Origin: Thermohalobaculum sp965263335
GTDB lineage: Bacteria; Pseudomonadota; Alphaproteobacteria; Rhodobacterales; Rhodobacteraceae
Length of the DNA stretch: 64,000 bases
Direction of reading: 5' to 3'
NCBI GenBank assembly: GCA_965263335.1
Contig: CBDHHE010000001.1
Coordinates: 5,084,001 to 5,148,000 of the forward strand
The notes under the pieces are model-generated. The model was not told the DNA's origin, did not search any database, and saw only the letters and a list, made by a program, of their open reading frames with translations. Positions within the stretch are counted from its first letter, which is position 1; the number at the start of each line of letters is the position of its first letter. Below, piece by piece: positions 48,254 to 56,711 of the stretch. The translations under genes and the position numbers were made by a program.

Positions 48254-48640
48254 ATGCGCAAAACTGTTTCTAGCGGTCGGCCGTGGGAGGCGAAAGCGGG
48301 CTACTCCCGAGCCGTGCGAGTAGGCCCGCATGTTGAAATCGGGCTCACGTCGCCCAGTGCGCCGGATGGCACGATTCTGCATGCCGGGGATGTCTACGCT
48401 CAGACCCGCCTGTCACTCGAGATCATCGGCGCCGCACTTTCAGAGGTTGGGGCGTCGTTCGACGACGTGGTCAAGACAAACATCATGATGCTGGACACGA
48501 CCAAATGGGCAGATGCCGGTCGGGCGCACGCTGAGTTCTTGGGGGACACCGCGCCGGCCCTCTCTTTCGTCGGCGTGAGCGGCTTCTTCGATCCGCTGAT
48601 CGAAGTCGAGGTCGAGGTCACCGCCTATGTCGAGGACTGA
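48254..48640 (+). CDS. RidA family protein, variant without the usual catalytic arginine
   Basis: A 128-residue RidA/YjgF/YER057c-fold protein. RidA proper deaminates reactive enamine/imine intermediates; other Rid subfamilies differ. The PALSFVGVSGFFDPLIEVEVEV block replaces the typical R-x-x-V-x-V-x-x-LP-x-x-x-x-VEIE block, so the key arginine is missing. The start at 48254 is followed by KTVSSGRPWEAKAGYSRAVRVG, typical of the group. It heads a plus-strand trio with an AhpD-like and a 2OG oxygenase gene. Confidence 0.85.
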   Translation: MRKTVSSGRPWEAKAGYSRAVRVGPHVEIGLTSPSAPDGTILHAGDVYAQTRLSLEIIGAALSEVGASFDDVVKTNIMMLDTTKWADAGRAHAEFLGDTAPALSFVGVSGFFDPLIEVEVEVTAYVED

Positions 48641-48664
48641 CCGGATGGCCGGGAGCCTCTCGCG

Positions 48665-49249
48665 ATGAGCGCTTGGATCAGGATGATCGCGGACGCCGAC
48701 GCCGATGCCGATCTGTCGAGCGCGCTCAGCACGGCCCGCACACCGCACGGCACTGTCGACAATGTTCTGCGCGTTCACTCACTGCGGCCAAACTCGATGC
48801 GCGGGCATATGATGCTCTACAAGGCAGCACTGCATGATCCGGCCAACACGTTGCCCACATGGCTGCAGGAGACGATCGCGTCCTACGTGTCGCTTCTCAA
48901 TGATTGCGACTACTCGCTGGCCAATCACTGGGCCAATGCCCGCCACCTGATCGGCGATGATGCCAGAGCCGACGCGATCTGGGCCGCGCTACAGGCCCGC
49001 GCGCCGGAGGATGTGTTCGAGGGTGCCGAACTCGAGCTGATGGTCTATGCGGCGAAACTCACGCTAGAGCCAAGCGGAATGATCGAGGCCGATGTGGTTA
49101 AACTCCGCGAGGCAGGGCTGGATGACGGGCAAATTCTCGAAGCCAACCAGATCATCGGCTACTTCAACTATGTGAACCGCTGCCTCAATGGCCTTGGCGT
49201 GACGACCGAAGGCGATATTGTCGGGTACTACACGAAATCGGACGATTGA
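48665..49249 (+). CDS. AhpD-like (carboxymuconolactone decarboxylase superfamily) protein, one active-site Cys
   Basis: A 194-residue helical protein of the AhpD/peroxidase-related family. The region around NDCDYSLANHW near residue 78 corresponds to the CxxC-x(3)-H site, but the second cysteine is Ser (C-D-Y-S). It lacks the resolving thiol, so classical peroxidase reduction is unlikely. It follows RidA by 24 bp and precedes the oxygenase gene by 18 bp, so the three are an operon. Function unknown. Confidence 0.78.
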   Translation: MSAWIRMIADADADADLSSALSTARTPHGTVDNVLRVHSLRPNSMRGHMMLYKAALHDPANTLPTWLQETIASYVSLLNDCDYSLANHWANARHLIGDDARADAIWAALQARAPEDVFEGAELELMVYAAKLTLEPSGMIEADVVKLREAGLDDGQILEANQIIGYFNYVNRCLNGLGVTTEGDIVGYYTKSDD

Positions 49250-49267
49250 GCCCATAGGATACCCATC

Positions 49268-50233
49268 ATGGCTTACGCACAGGCCCGACGGACCGATGCG
49301 GGACAAATTCCGGTGGTCGATGTTGCGGGACTTCGGGATCGCAGCGATCCGCTGGGTGTGGCGCGGGCCCTGCACGCCGCCAGCACGGGGCTCGGATTTA
49401 TCTACATCTCGGGGCACGGCATTCCTGACGGCGTGATCGACGATGCGCGCCGCGCCGCTCTCGAGTTCTTTCGCAGCCCTGCCGCCGTAAAGAAGAAAGT
49501 GAGTGTCTCTGCGCGCCACCGCGGCTGGATTGCGATGGGCGGGGCCAAGATGGACGATGATGCCAAGGCCGATTTGAAGGAAAGTTTCATCTGGGGCTGG
49601 CAGAACGAGACGGGTGCCACGGTCGAGGATCATCCCCTGCGCGGCGCAAATCGCTGGCCGGACGGGCAACCGGGTTTTCAAGCTGCCGCAATGGCATACT
49701 TCGAGGTGGCGCAGGACGTTGCCCACACACTGATGCGCGGCTTCGCCCTGGGGCTGGGGCTTGACGAACAGTTCTTCCTGAAAAGTGCGCAACGTCCGCT
49801 CAGCCGTGCGTCTTTCGTCTACTATCCGTCCCAGCCAGAGGACGCCGGAGCTGACCAGTTCGGCGTCGGGCCGCACACGGATTTTGGCGTGCTCACGGTC
49901 TTGGCACAGGATGACGTGGGTGGCTTGCAGGTGCAGGACGTCTCCGGTGAATGGATCCAGGCCCCGCCCATTCCCGGCACTCTGATCGTCAACGTCGCCG
50001 ATCTGCTGGCTCGATGGACGGGCAACGCCTACAAGTCGACCCCGCACCGGGTGGTGAACAGCTCGGGACGCGAGAGACTTTCGCTCGTGCTGGCATATGA
50101 CCCCGACCCGGAGACAATAATTGATGCACGTGACGTTCTGGGGGCCGATCATCTCGCGACCGAGCCTCCGGTCACCTGCGGCGACTACCTGATCCAACGC
50201 TTCGAGCGCGCTTTCGCCTACCGAAAGCCTTGA
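49268..50233 (+). CDS. Isopenicillin-N-synthase-like Fe(II)/2-oxoglutarate oxygenase
   Basis: A 321-residue dioxygenase of the DIOX/IPNS group. The iron triad is H203 and D205 in GPHTDFG, and H260 in TPHRVVN; R270 and S272 (RERLS) bind the 2-oxoglutarate carboxylate. The N-terminal block IPVVDVAGL and the GFIYISGHGIP strand are typical. This group includes ethylene-forming enzyme relatives and homoarginine/arginine hydroxylases, so an imported amino acid is a plausible substrate. It ends 46 bp before the convergent DUF1028 gene. Confidence 0.9.
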   Translation: MAYAQARRTDAGQIPVVDVAGLRDRSDPLGVARALHAASTGLGFIYISGHGIPDGVIDDARRAALEFFRSPAAVKKKVSVSARHRGWIAMGGAKMDDDAKADLKESFIWGWQNETGATVEDHPLRGANRWPDGQPGFQAAAMAYFEVAQDVAHTLMRGFALGLGLDEQFFLKSAQRPLSRASFVYYPSQPEDAGADQFGVGPHTDFGVLTVLAQDDVGGLQVQDVSGEWIQAPPIPGTLIVNVADLLARWTGNAYKSTPHRVVNSSGRERLSLVLAYDPDPETIIDARDVLGADHLATEPPVTCGDYLIQRFERAFAYRKP

Positions 50234-50279
50234 TGCGGAGCTGGCCGCACTGGCCTGAAGCTCCGAGCGATCGCAAGGC

Positions 50280-51017
50280 TCAATCCGCCGGAATGTCGGG
50301 ATCGGCGATCAGGGGTTTGCCGGCGTCGCGTTCGATGATCTTGTCGAGCACGCCACGGTCCAGGATGCCGAAGGGACGCGCGGCCCGCGGCATGCCTGTA
50401 GAGAACGGTATGAAGCGCTCTTGTGCAACGGTATTGAGGCGGCGCAACTCTGCGATCGGGTCCTCGTGGTCATCAACGCGCATGTCGAGCCGCGGGAACA
50501 CCTCAGGGCCTTGGATGCGGAGGGCGATGGACTGCTTGCCGCGCTTGTCGCCACCGGCATCCTCACCGGCCTGCATCGCTGCGATCAACCGCTCGACTAT
50601 CGGCAGATCCGTGCGCTCCTGCCAGCAGCTCAATGTATCGCTCACCACACTCGCGCCAGCGAGCATGTTGCCAGCGACCGAAACGCCAGGGGCCGACACG
50701 TGCCCACACCAGTCGACACACGCCTCGCCGGTATGCGCCGCCGTATCGCCATGCCTGTCGATCAGATGGAACTGGCGCTGCGCTCTGCCCTGATCCATTG
50801 CGCAGAGCATCGCCGCAATGTGTGTTGGACGGTGGCCTTCGTTGAGCAGTCCGAGGGCGCGGTGACCCAACTCCGGGTTGGCAAGGGCCTGGCTCATGGC
50901 GGCTCCCTGCGGTCCGCCACTCCACGGGCAGACGGCGCCGACCGCGAAGAACCTCGAGGCCACCGCCATGCCAAAGAGGCCCTGCTCGGCATCAAGGGCC
51001 AGGATCGAGTAGGTCAT
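50280..51017 (-). CDS. DUF1028 protein (Ntn-hydrolase-like)
   Basis: A 245-residue protein of DUF1028, a family with the Ntn-hydrolase fold and no settled function, often encoded with peptide ABC importers. MTYSILALDAEQGLFGMAV at the start, GPQGAAMSQALANPELGHRAL near 35 and the APGVSVAGNMLAG block near 108 are the family features. The start is nine bp from the permease stop, so it belongs to the importer operon. A hydrolytic action on the imported compound is inferred. Confidence 0.86.
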   Translation of the reverse strand: MTYSILALDAEQGLFGMAVASRFFAVGAVCPWSGGPQGAAMSQALANPELGHRALGLLNEGHRPTHIAAMLCAMDQGRAQRQFHLIDRHGDTAAHTGEACVDWCGHVSAPGVSVAGNMLAGASVVSDTLSCWQERTDLPIVERLIAAMQAGEDAGGDKRGKQSIALRIQGPEVFPRLDMRVDDHEDPIAELRRLNTVAQERFIPFSTGMPRAARPFGILDRGVLDKIIERDAGKPLIADPDIPAD

Positions 51018-51026
51018 TCGGGCCTC

Positions 51027-51884
51027 CTAGCGCGCTCCGGCGCTTTCGCGCACGTCCAGATGGTCACGCAAGGCATCGCCAAGGAAGTTGATCGAAAGAA
51101 CCGTCAACATGATCGCAAGCCCCGGGTACACGCCCAGCCACCACGCACGGCTGATGAAGCTGCGGGCATCCGCGAGGATCAACCCCCATGTCGGCGTGTC
51201 CGCGCTGACGCCGAGCCCGAGGAAAGACAGGACGGCCTCCGCAAGGATCGCGTTCGATACGCTGACGGTCGCTAGCACGATGATCGGTGCCGCGATATTC
51301 GGCAGAATATGACGGATCATGATCAGCAGATCCGATGCCCCGTAGCTGAGCGCTGCCTGGACATACAGCTCCTGCTTGACCTGCATGGTCATCCCGCGGG
51401 CAACCCGCGCGAAGTCATCCAGATAGGCCAGCGTGATCGCAACGATGACGTTCAGCAAACCGGTGCCGAAGATCGCAACCAGATAGACGGCAATCAGAAT
51501 GTTGGGAAACGCCCACTGGAGATCGATGTAGCGCATGATCACCGTATCGACCCACCCGCGATAGTAGCCCGCCAGAATCCCCAACCCCACCCCGAGGACA
51601 AGCGCGATTCCAACGGTTACCACCCCGACAAACAAGGAAATGCGGGCACCGTGTATGATGCGCGAGAGCAGATCGCGACCGAGATCGTCAACACCGAGCG
51701 GGTGTCCGGCCGAAGGCTCCTCCATCATCATGAAGTCCATGCCGTTCGGATCATGCGGTGCGATCCAAGGCGCGAAGACGGCAGCAAACGTCAGCAGGGC
51801 GAGACACACCGCACCGGCAAGAGCCCGCGGGTCGCGAACGACCACTTGCGCAAAAGACGGCCGCGCTCGAACGGCCCCGATCAT
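51027..51884 (-). CDS. Peptide-type ABC transporter permease (DppC-like)
   Basis: A 285-residue inner-membrane permease of the oligopeptide/nickel family. The HPLGVDDLGRDLLSRIIHGARISL block near residue 62 is diagnostic of DppC. About six hydrophobic segments follow, and the EAA-like loop is YVQAALSYGASDLLIMIRHILPN. Its start overlaps the DppB-like stop by four bases. No dppD or dppF ATPase gene follows; the operon ends with DUF1028. Confidence 0.92.
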   Translation of the reverse strand: MIGAVRARPSFAQVVVRDPRALAGAVCLALLTFAAVFAPWIAPHDPNGMDFMMMEEPSAGHPLGVDDLGRDLLSRIIHGARISLFVGVVTVGIALVLGVGLGILAGYYRGWVDTVIMRYIDLQWAFPNILIAVYLVAIFGTGLLNVIVAITLAYLDDFARVARGMTMQVKQELYVQAALSYGASDLLIMIRHILPNIAAPIIVLATVSVSNAILAEAVLSFLGLGVSADTPTWGLILADARSFISRAWWLGVYPGLAIMLTVLSINFLGDALRDHLDVRESAGAR

Positions 51885-52828
51885 CCGTGCACCCTGATCC
51901 GCGGATCAATTACCCCATAGAGAATGTCAACGAGCAGGTTCACGAAAACGAAGATGAACGATACGGCCAGGATCGCGCCCTGCACCACGGGGTAATCGCG
52001 GTTGAGAATGCCTTCGATCAACACGCGGCCCAGTCCCTTGATCGCGAACACCGTCTCAACCACCACGGCGGAGGCCATCAGCAGACCGAACGCGATCCCC
52101 ACAACCGTGATGACCGGAATCAGCGCATTCGGAAGTGCGTGACGCATGATGACCGAACGAGGCTTCAGACCTTTCGCGTTGGCCACCCGGACGTACTCGG
52201 TCTTGAGCACCTCCAGCATGGATGAGCGGATCATGCGCGCAATCACGGCCGAGAACGCGGATCCGGCGGCGATCGCAGGCATGATCAGATGCTTGAACCA
52301 CTCCCAAAGTCCTTCGGACATTGGCGCGTACCCGATTGCGGGCAGCCAGCCGAGATTGGCGGCGAACAGGATGATCAGGAGGATTCCGAGCCAAAAGTCG
52401 GGCATCGACAGACCGAGAAACGCGATGACCGTGACCCCATGATCCACCGGCCTGCCTCGCCTCAGCGCCGAGATGATCCCCGCGGGAACTGCGATGATCA
52501 TCGCGACGAAGAACGCCAGGATCGCCAGAGAAAGAGTGCGCGGCGCGGCTTCGAGAAGGATCTGGCTGACCGGCACGCGAGAGCCATAGATCGACGCGCC
52601 CATATCCCCCTGCAGAAGCAGGCTGAACCAGTTCCAATACTGAACGATCAGGGGTCTATCGAGACCGAACTTGATGCGCAGTTCTTCGGCGGCCGTCGGA
52701 TCCGCCTCGAACAGCATGGCCGCCAAGGGATCGCCAGGCAGGATGCGCAGCATGAAGAAAACAAGCGTTGCAACCGCCCACATGACAATAACAGCGCCAA
52801 TAGTCCGACGAAGGATGTACGCCGTCAT
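51881..52828 (-). CDS. Peptide-type ABC transporter permease (DppB-like)
   Basis: A 315-residue permease. The N-terminal YILRRTIGAVIVMWAVATLV with ILPGDPLAAML near 30 is the DppB signature, and the EAA loop EYVRVANAKGLKPRSVIMRHALPN is near residue 215. It has about six hydrophobic segments. It lies 90 bp downstream of the binding-protein gene and is coupled to the DppC-like gene. Confidence 0.92.
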   Translation of the reverse strand: MTAYILRRTIGAVIVMWAVATLVFFMLRILPGDPLAAMLFEADPTAAEELRIKFGLDRPLIVQYWNWFSLLLQGDMGASIYGSRVPVSQILLEAAPRTLSLAILAFFVAMIIAVPAGIISALRRGRPVDHGVTVIAFLGLSMPDFWLGILLIILFAANLGWLPAIGYAPMSEGLWEWFKHLIMPAIAAGSAFSAVIARMIRSSMLEVLKTEYVRVANAKGLKPRSVIMRHALPNALIPVITVVGIAFGLLMASAVVVETVFAIKGLGRVLIEGILNRDYPVVQGAILAVSFIFVFVNLLVDILYGVIDPRIRVHG

Positions 52829-52918
52829 AAGCCGTGACCCCGATTCAATTGAGACGAGTACCTAAGGCGTGCTCGTCGCGGGCCACCCGGGCAGCGTCGC
52901 CGCCCGGGCGGTGCGTGA

Positions 52919-54694
52919 TCAGCTCGAGACAGTGACGCGATCGAGATCGACCAGTCCGGGGATGCGGCTCTCGGCTGGGAAGTTGACCTCCTTGCGCCAG
53001 ACCATCGCGTCGATCGGGTGATAGATGAAGACCGCTGCCACCTTGTTCGACGTGATGAGGTCTGCTTCCTGAACCAGGGCCTTGCGCGTCTCTGGATCCG
53101 CTGTTGCGGATTGCTTGTCGATCAGCTCGTCGACGACCGGATCCGAGAAATAGCCGAGAGGGTTCTTTGCCTTATCCCGCATCGTGCCATTGAACTTCGA
53201 GCTGGTCTGCATCCAGTCGACGAGCGCGTCGTCGGGGTCGAAATCTCCCCCGGAGCCGATCCGCTGCATGTCGAACTCCATGGCACGGAACTCGTCGAGC
53301 AGTACAGCGGGCTCCTTGGTCTCGACTTCGACTTCGATCCCGAGATTGCGCTTCAGGATGTTGGCCACGACGAGACTGTCCCGGCGATTTGAAGGCGTTC
53401 CGGCCAGTTTCAGCTTGGGAAAGCCTTCGCCACCCGGGAAACCGGCCTCGGCAAGAAGTTTCTGCGCCGCTTCCAGATCAAAGGTTTGCGCTGATTTTTC
53501 CGCAATGTCCTCATCGTAGTAGAAGCCCATCGCCGGGTTGACCGACCCGTACGCCGGTACGGCGCGTCCGAAATGCCCCTGCTTGATGTAGAGGTCCCGA
53601 TCCATCGCCTTGGCGATCGCCATGCGCACCTTGAAGCCGGGCTCTGTGATCAGCTCTTCGACAGGCTTGGAGAAGTCCGACACCTTGAACGGATCGCGGT
53701 TCGGGTTGAGCCAGAGGCACTGGAAGCCCGGTCCGGGCACGATCGAGGTGGTCAGGTCGGGGTTCTGTTCGAACCGGTCGATCAGTTCAGGCGGAATCGG
53801 GTTGCCGCCGGAGATCTGGATGTCGCCAGCTTCGATCGCTGCTGCAAACGGTTCCGGGTCGAGGATCGGCGTGATGACCACCTTGTCCAGCTTCGGACGC
53901 TCGGGATCCCAGAAGTTTTCGTTGCGTTCCAGAGTGATCGATTGCCCCAGCTGGTGCTCGGTGACTTTGAACGGGCCCGTGCCGACCGGCATCAGACCGT
54001 ATTGCGACGTGCCCATGCTCTCCAACGCACCGCGCGAGACGATGGTCATCGCGCGCCCGGAGGAACGCTCGAGGGTTTTCACCAGGAACGACGCCTGTGG
54101 TGCTGCGAGCGTGATCTTGACCTTGTGGTCGGACACTTTCTCGACCGAGGCGACGTTGTTGAGAACGCGGGAATGGATGGATTTCTCCGGGTCTTTCGAG
54201 CGTTCATAGGTGAACAACACGTCATCGGCGGTGAAAGCATCGCCATTGTGGAAGGTGACGCCTTCGCGCAGATTGAAGAGGTACTCCGTGCCCGCGTCAT
54301 TCACTTCCCAATCGATCGCGAGATCGCCCTCTGCCACCAGCGACGGGTTGATGTGGGTCAGCCCGCTCAGAACGTTGGATGTGATCTGGAACAAAATCAC
54401 TTGTGGGATTTGCGCTGGATCGAGCGTGCGAAACTCACCAGTGCCCGACCAGCCTGCCTCGAGCGTGCCGCCCGATGCCGCTCGTGCGGGCGTCACGGCC
54501 CCTGGCATGAGATGGGCCGCGGTCAAGGCGCCTGAAGCGGCGAGCAGACGCAAAACCGTGCGACGGCCCAGTTGCGGACCGGACAGTTCCGAACGCGTCA
54601 ATCCGACCAGAGGGTCGGCCGGATCGAAGTCGTGCGCCTCATCCCATTGCGACTTCAGCCGCCTGAAATCATTCGAATTCCCGTGTTGCGTCAT
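52919..54694 (-). CDS. Peptide-type ABC transporter substrate-binding protein
   Basis: A 591-residue family-5 extracellular binding protein. A long N-terminal part precedes a twin-arginine signal at about residue 43 (GRRTVLRLLAAS), with cleavage near ARAA, so it is likely exported by Tat. The family block NLREGVTFHNGDAFTADDVLFTYE is split here around residue 144. ATG 54694 has AGGAG seven bases upstream. It heads the importer operon with two permeases and DUF1028. The ligand could be a peptide, opine or other nitrogen compound. Confidence 0.92.
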   Translation of the reverse strand: MTQHGNSNDFRRLKSQWDEAHDFDPADPLVGLTRSELSGPQLGRRTVLRLLAASGALTAAHLMPGAVTPARAASGGTLEAGWSGTGEFRTLDPAQIPQVILFQITSNVLSGLTHINPSLVAEGDLAIDWEVNDAGTEYLFNLREGVTFHNGDAFTADDVLFTYERSKDPEKSIHSRVLNNVASVEKVSDHKVKITLAAPQASFLVKTLERSSGRAMTIVSRGALESMGTSQYGLMPVGTGPFKVTEHQLGQSITLERNENFWDPERPKLDKVVITPILDPEPFAAAIEAGDIQISGGNPIPPELIDRFEQNPDLTTSIVPGPGFQCLWLNPNRDPFKVSDFSKPVEELITEPGFKVRMAIAKAMDRDLYIKQGHFGRAVPAYGSVNPAMGFYYDEDIAEKSAQTFDLEAAQKLLAEAGFPGGEGFPKLKLAGTPSNRRDSLVVANILKRNLGIEVEVETKEPAVLLDEFRAMEFDMQRIGSGGDFDPDDALVDWMQTSSKFNGTMRDKAKNPLGYFSDPVVDELIDKQSATADPETRKALVQEADLITSNKVAAVFIYHPIDAMVWRKEVNFPAESRIPGLVDLDRVTVSS

Positions 54695-55365
54695 CTTGAT
54701 ACTCCTGTCTGTCGCGCCTTGAGTTCCCAAGGTCGTATGGTTCGTATTCTAGTTCGAGCTGTCGTCGACTTCAGGGTGTTTTGCCGCCATCAGCGGGTGC
54801 GGAGCATGTAAGCGAAACACGTCGAGCGCTGTGCGCTCGCCAATCAAAGCGTCGAAGTCGACACGCCCTTCTGACACCATGCCCCCGCCACTTTGCGATA
54901 CCCGACCCTGGAACTCTGACGGCACCTCAGCTGTCCGGTGCCCAATCTCCACAGCGATCTGTCTCGCTTCAACGCAATGACTTGCATCTGTCACCGTGCA
55001 AATCTTGCGACAATTTTAAGTGTTAGCAAAACGATAGGGCATCCAACAGGCAAAAATTGCCAGGTGAGTGGAAATGTGCGCCTAGAAGATGATCAACCGC
55101 GCCTATTGTTTGAGCGTATCGCCCTCCGACGACGTGTGGCAGGTCCGTGTGATCGCTTGAAGGTTGCTGCGCCGTCGGCATGCCACCCTCGGGAGCGGTT
55201 GGCTGTTCCGGACGCATCCGCGGCGATGCAAAGCGCACCCATGCCAGGACCGAAAACCTCCGGAATTTTCGGAGGAGGCCGCCGCGCATCTTTCAAAACT
55301 GATTTCCTTGATTGTCCCGAGCCTGTAGATAAGTGGACACCTCACATCACGATCAGGAGCGATCC
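54695..55365. other. Intergenic region, no convincing gene
   Basis: About 670 bp between divergent genes. Short open frames exist on both strands, for example 54749-54994 on the minus strand, but none has a clear domain or ribosome site. It must hold the promoters of the importer operon and of the PhyH gene. A pseudogenic remnant cannot be excluded. Confidence 0.4.
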
Positions 55366-56169
55366 ATGCCCCAGCATCTTGACCAGCAGACCATCGATCA
55401 GTTTCGCAATGATGGCGCTGCGGTCTTGCGTGGAGTGTTCGCGGATTGGGTTGAGGTATTGCGGGCCGGCGTCGACGAGAACATGCGCGATCCTGACCCC
55501 AATGCCCGGATCTATCGTGGCGAGAATGGCGGCGGCCGGTTTTTCGTCGATTACTGCAACTGGCAGCGCATTCCCCAATACAAGGATTTCATCTTCAACT
55601 CGCCCGCCGCTGAGATCGGCGCCGAACTGATGGACAGCCGCTCGGTCCAGCTCTTTCACGAGCATGTCCTTGTCAAGGAAGCCGCGGCAGGCGTGCCCAC
55701 ACCCTGGCACCAGGACATGCCCTACTACTGTGTCGAGGGGCCCAAGACCCTGAGTTTGTGGATTCCTTTGGACGAAGTCCCGAGGGAGACGACGCTTGAG
55801 TTTCTCGCAGGCTCGCACAAGTGGGGGAAGTACTATCGCCCGCAAAGGTTTAATGGCCAGCCCCTGAACGAGAATGACGGCCTAGAGGACATTCCGGACA
55901 TCAATGCCGAACGGGACGCCTACACGATTATCGGCTGGGCGGTTTCTCCCGGAGATGCCATTGCATTTGATTACCGCACGATCCATGGCGCGCCTGCAAA
56001 CAGCAGCCCGAACAATCAGCGCCGCGCGTTCTCGCTGCGCCTTCTTGGCGATGACGTGAGGTTCGCGCGGCGCGACGGGATCGTGACCTCTCCTCCGTTC
56101 GAGCAGATCACTCTCAAACACGGAGATGCTCTGGTGGCCGAAGAGTTTCCCGTCTTGTTGGGCCAATAG
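55366..56169 (+). CDS. Phytanoyl-CoA dioxygenase (PhyH) family protein
   Basis: A 267-residue Fe(II)/2-oxoglutarate oxygenase. Iron ligands are H115 and D117 in WHQDMPY, and H207 in RTIHGAP; a 2OG-binding arginine is likely at R219 or R220. PhyH-family members hydroxylate lipids, ectoine and varied small metabolites. ATG 55366 has CAGGAG seven bases upstream. It is a single gene flanked by long non-coding regions. Substrate unknown. Confidence 0.9.
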   Translation: MPQHLDQQTIDQFRNDGAAVLRGVFADWVEVLRAGVDENMRDPDPNARIYRGENGGGRFFVDYCNWQRIPQYKDFIFNSPAAEIGAELMDSRSVQLFHEHVLVKEAAAGVPTPWHQDMPYYCVEGPKTLSLWIPLDEVPRETTLEFLAGSHKWGKYYRPQRFNGQPLNENDGLEDIPDINAERDAYTIIGWAVSPGDAIAFDYRTIHGAPANSSPNNQRRAFSLRLLGDDVRFARRDGIVTSPPFEQITLKHGDALVAEEFPVLLGQ

Positions 56170-56711
56170 GTGCAAGCAAAGTTTTGCTTTGCCGCCTATT
56201 TTGACTGGCCTGCTTCGTCGCGATCATGCGCGCGCGCGAATGTTCTCCGCAAACAGCGACGGCGGATGCTGAGGCAATCGGAGCGTCTCGCGGGGCGAGA
56301 AGCAAATTTCATCGGTGCCTGATTGACGCGCGAGCGACGTGCGAGAGCGCCGACCCGTTGTGTGGCCCACTGCCGTGATCCCTGCATCAGCACAAGACGA
56401 CTGCGATCCCGCAATTTGCGGTGTGTTCGGTGGGTTCTGCACCGTTGTCGCAACCGACCAGCATCGTTGCTCCGGAAGCGTTCGGTTTTTGCGGCGGATG
56501 GGCGACTGTTCGCTGTTTCATACATCGAATTCGAATACTCTCCCATCAAACAAAATAAAAAACATCAATTTTTGGCAGTAATTTGCATGCGCGCGATTTA
56601 TTTTTTACAATCATAATTAAAATATGAAAACATTATTCAAATAAGATTTTTCATCAAATTGTGTGACTTCATTCGAAGTCCCGCTCCATGTCCAAGAGTT
56701 CAGGAATACGC
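56170..56711. other. Gene-free region with an AT-rich block
   Basis: About 540 bp without a supported gene. From about 56531 to 56670 it is strikingly AT-rich, with runs of A and T, in contrast to the GC-rich surroundings. It leads into the broken adhesin gene at 56712, so it may be part of a horizontally acquired or decayed segment. Confidence 0.5.

Noticed and set aside
54749..54994. Short minus-strand frame upstream of the peptide importer
   Set aside because: No ribosome site, no domain, and most of it is explained by chance in GC-rich DNA. Kept as intergenic.
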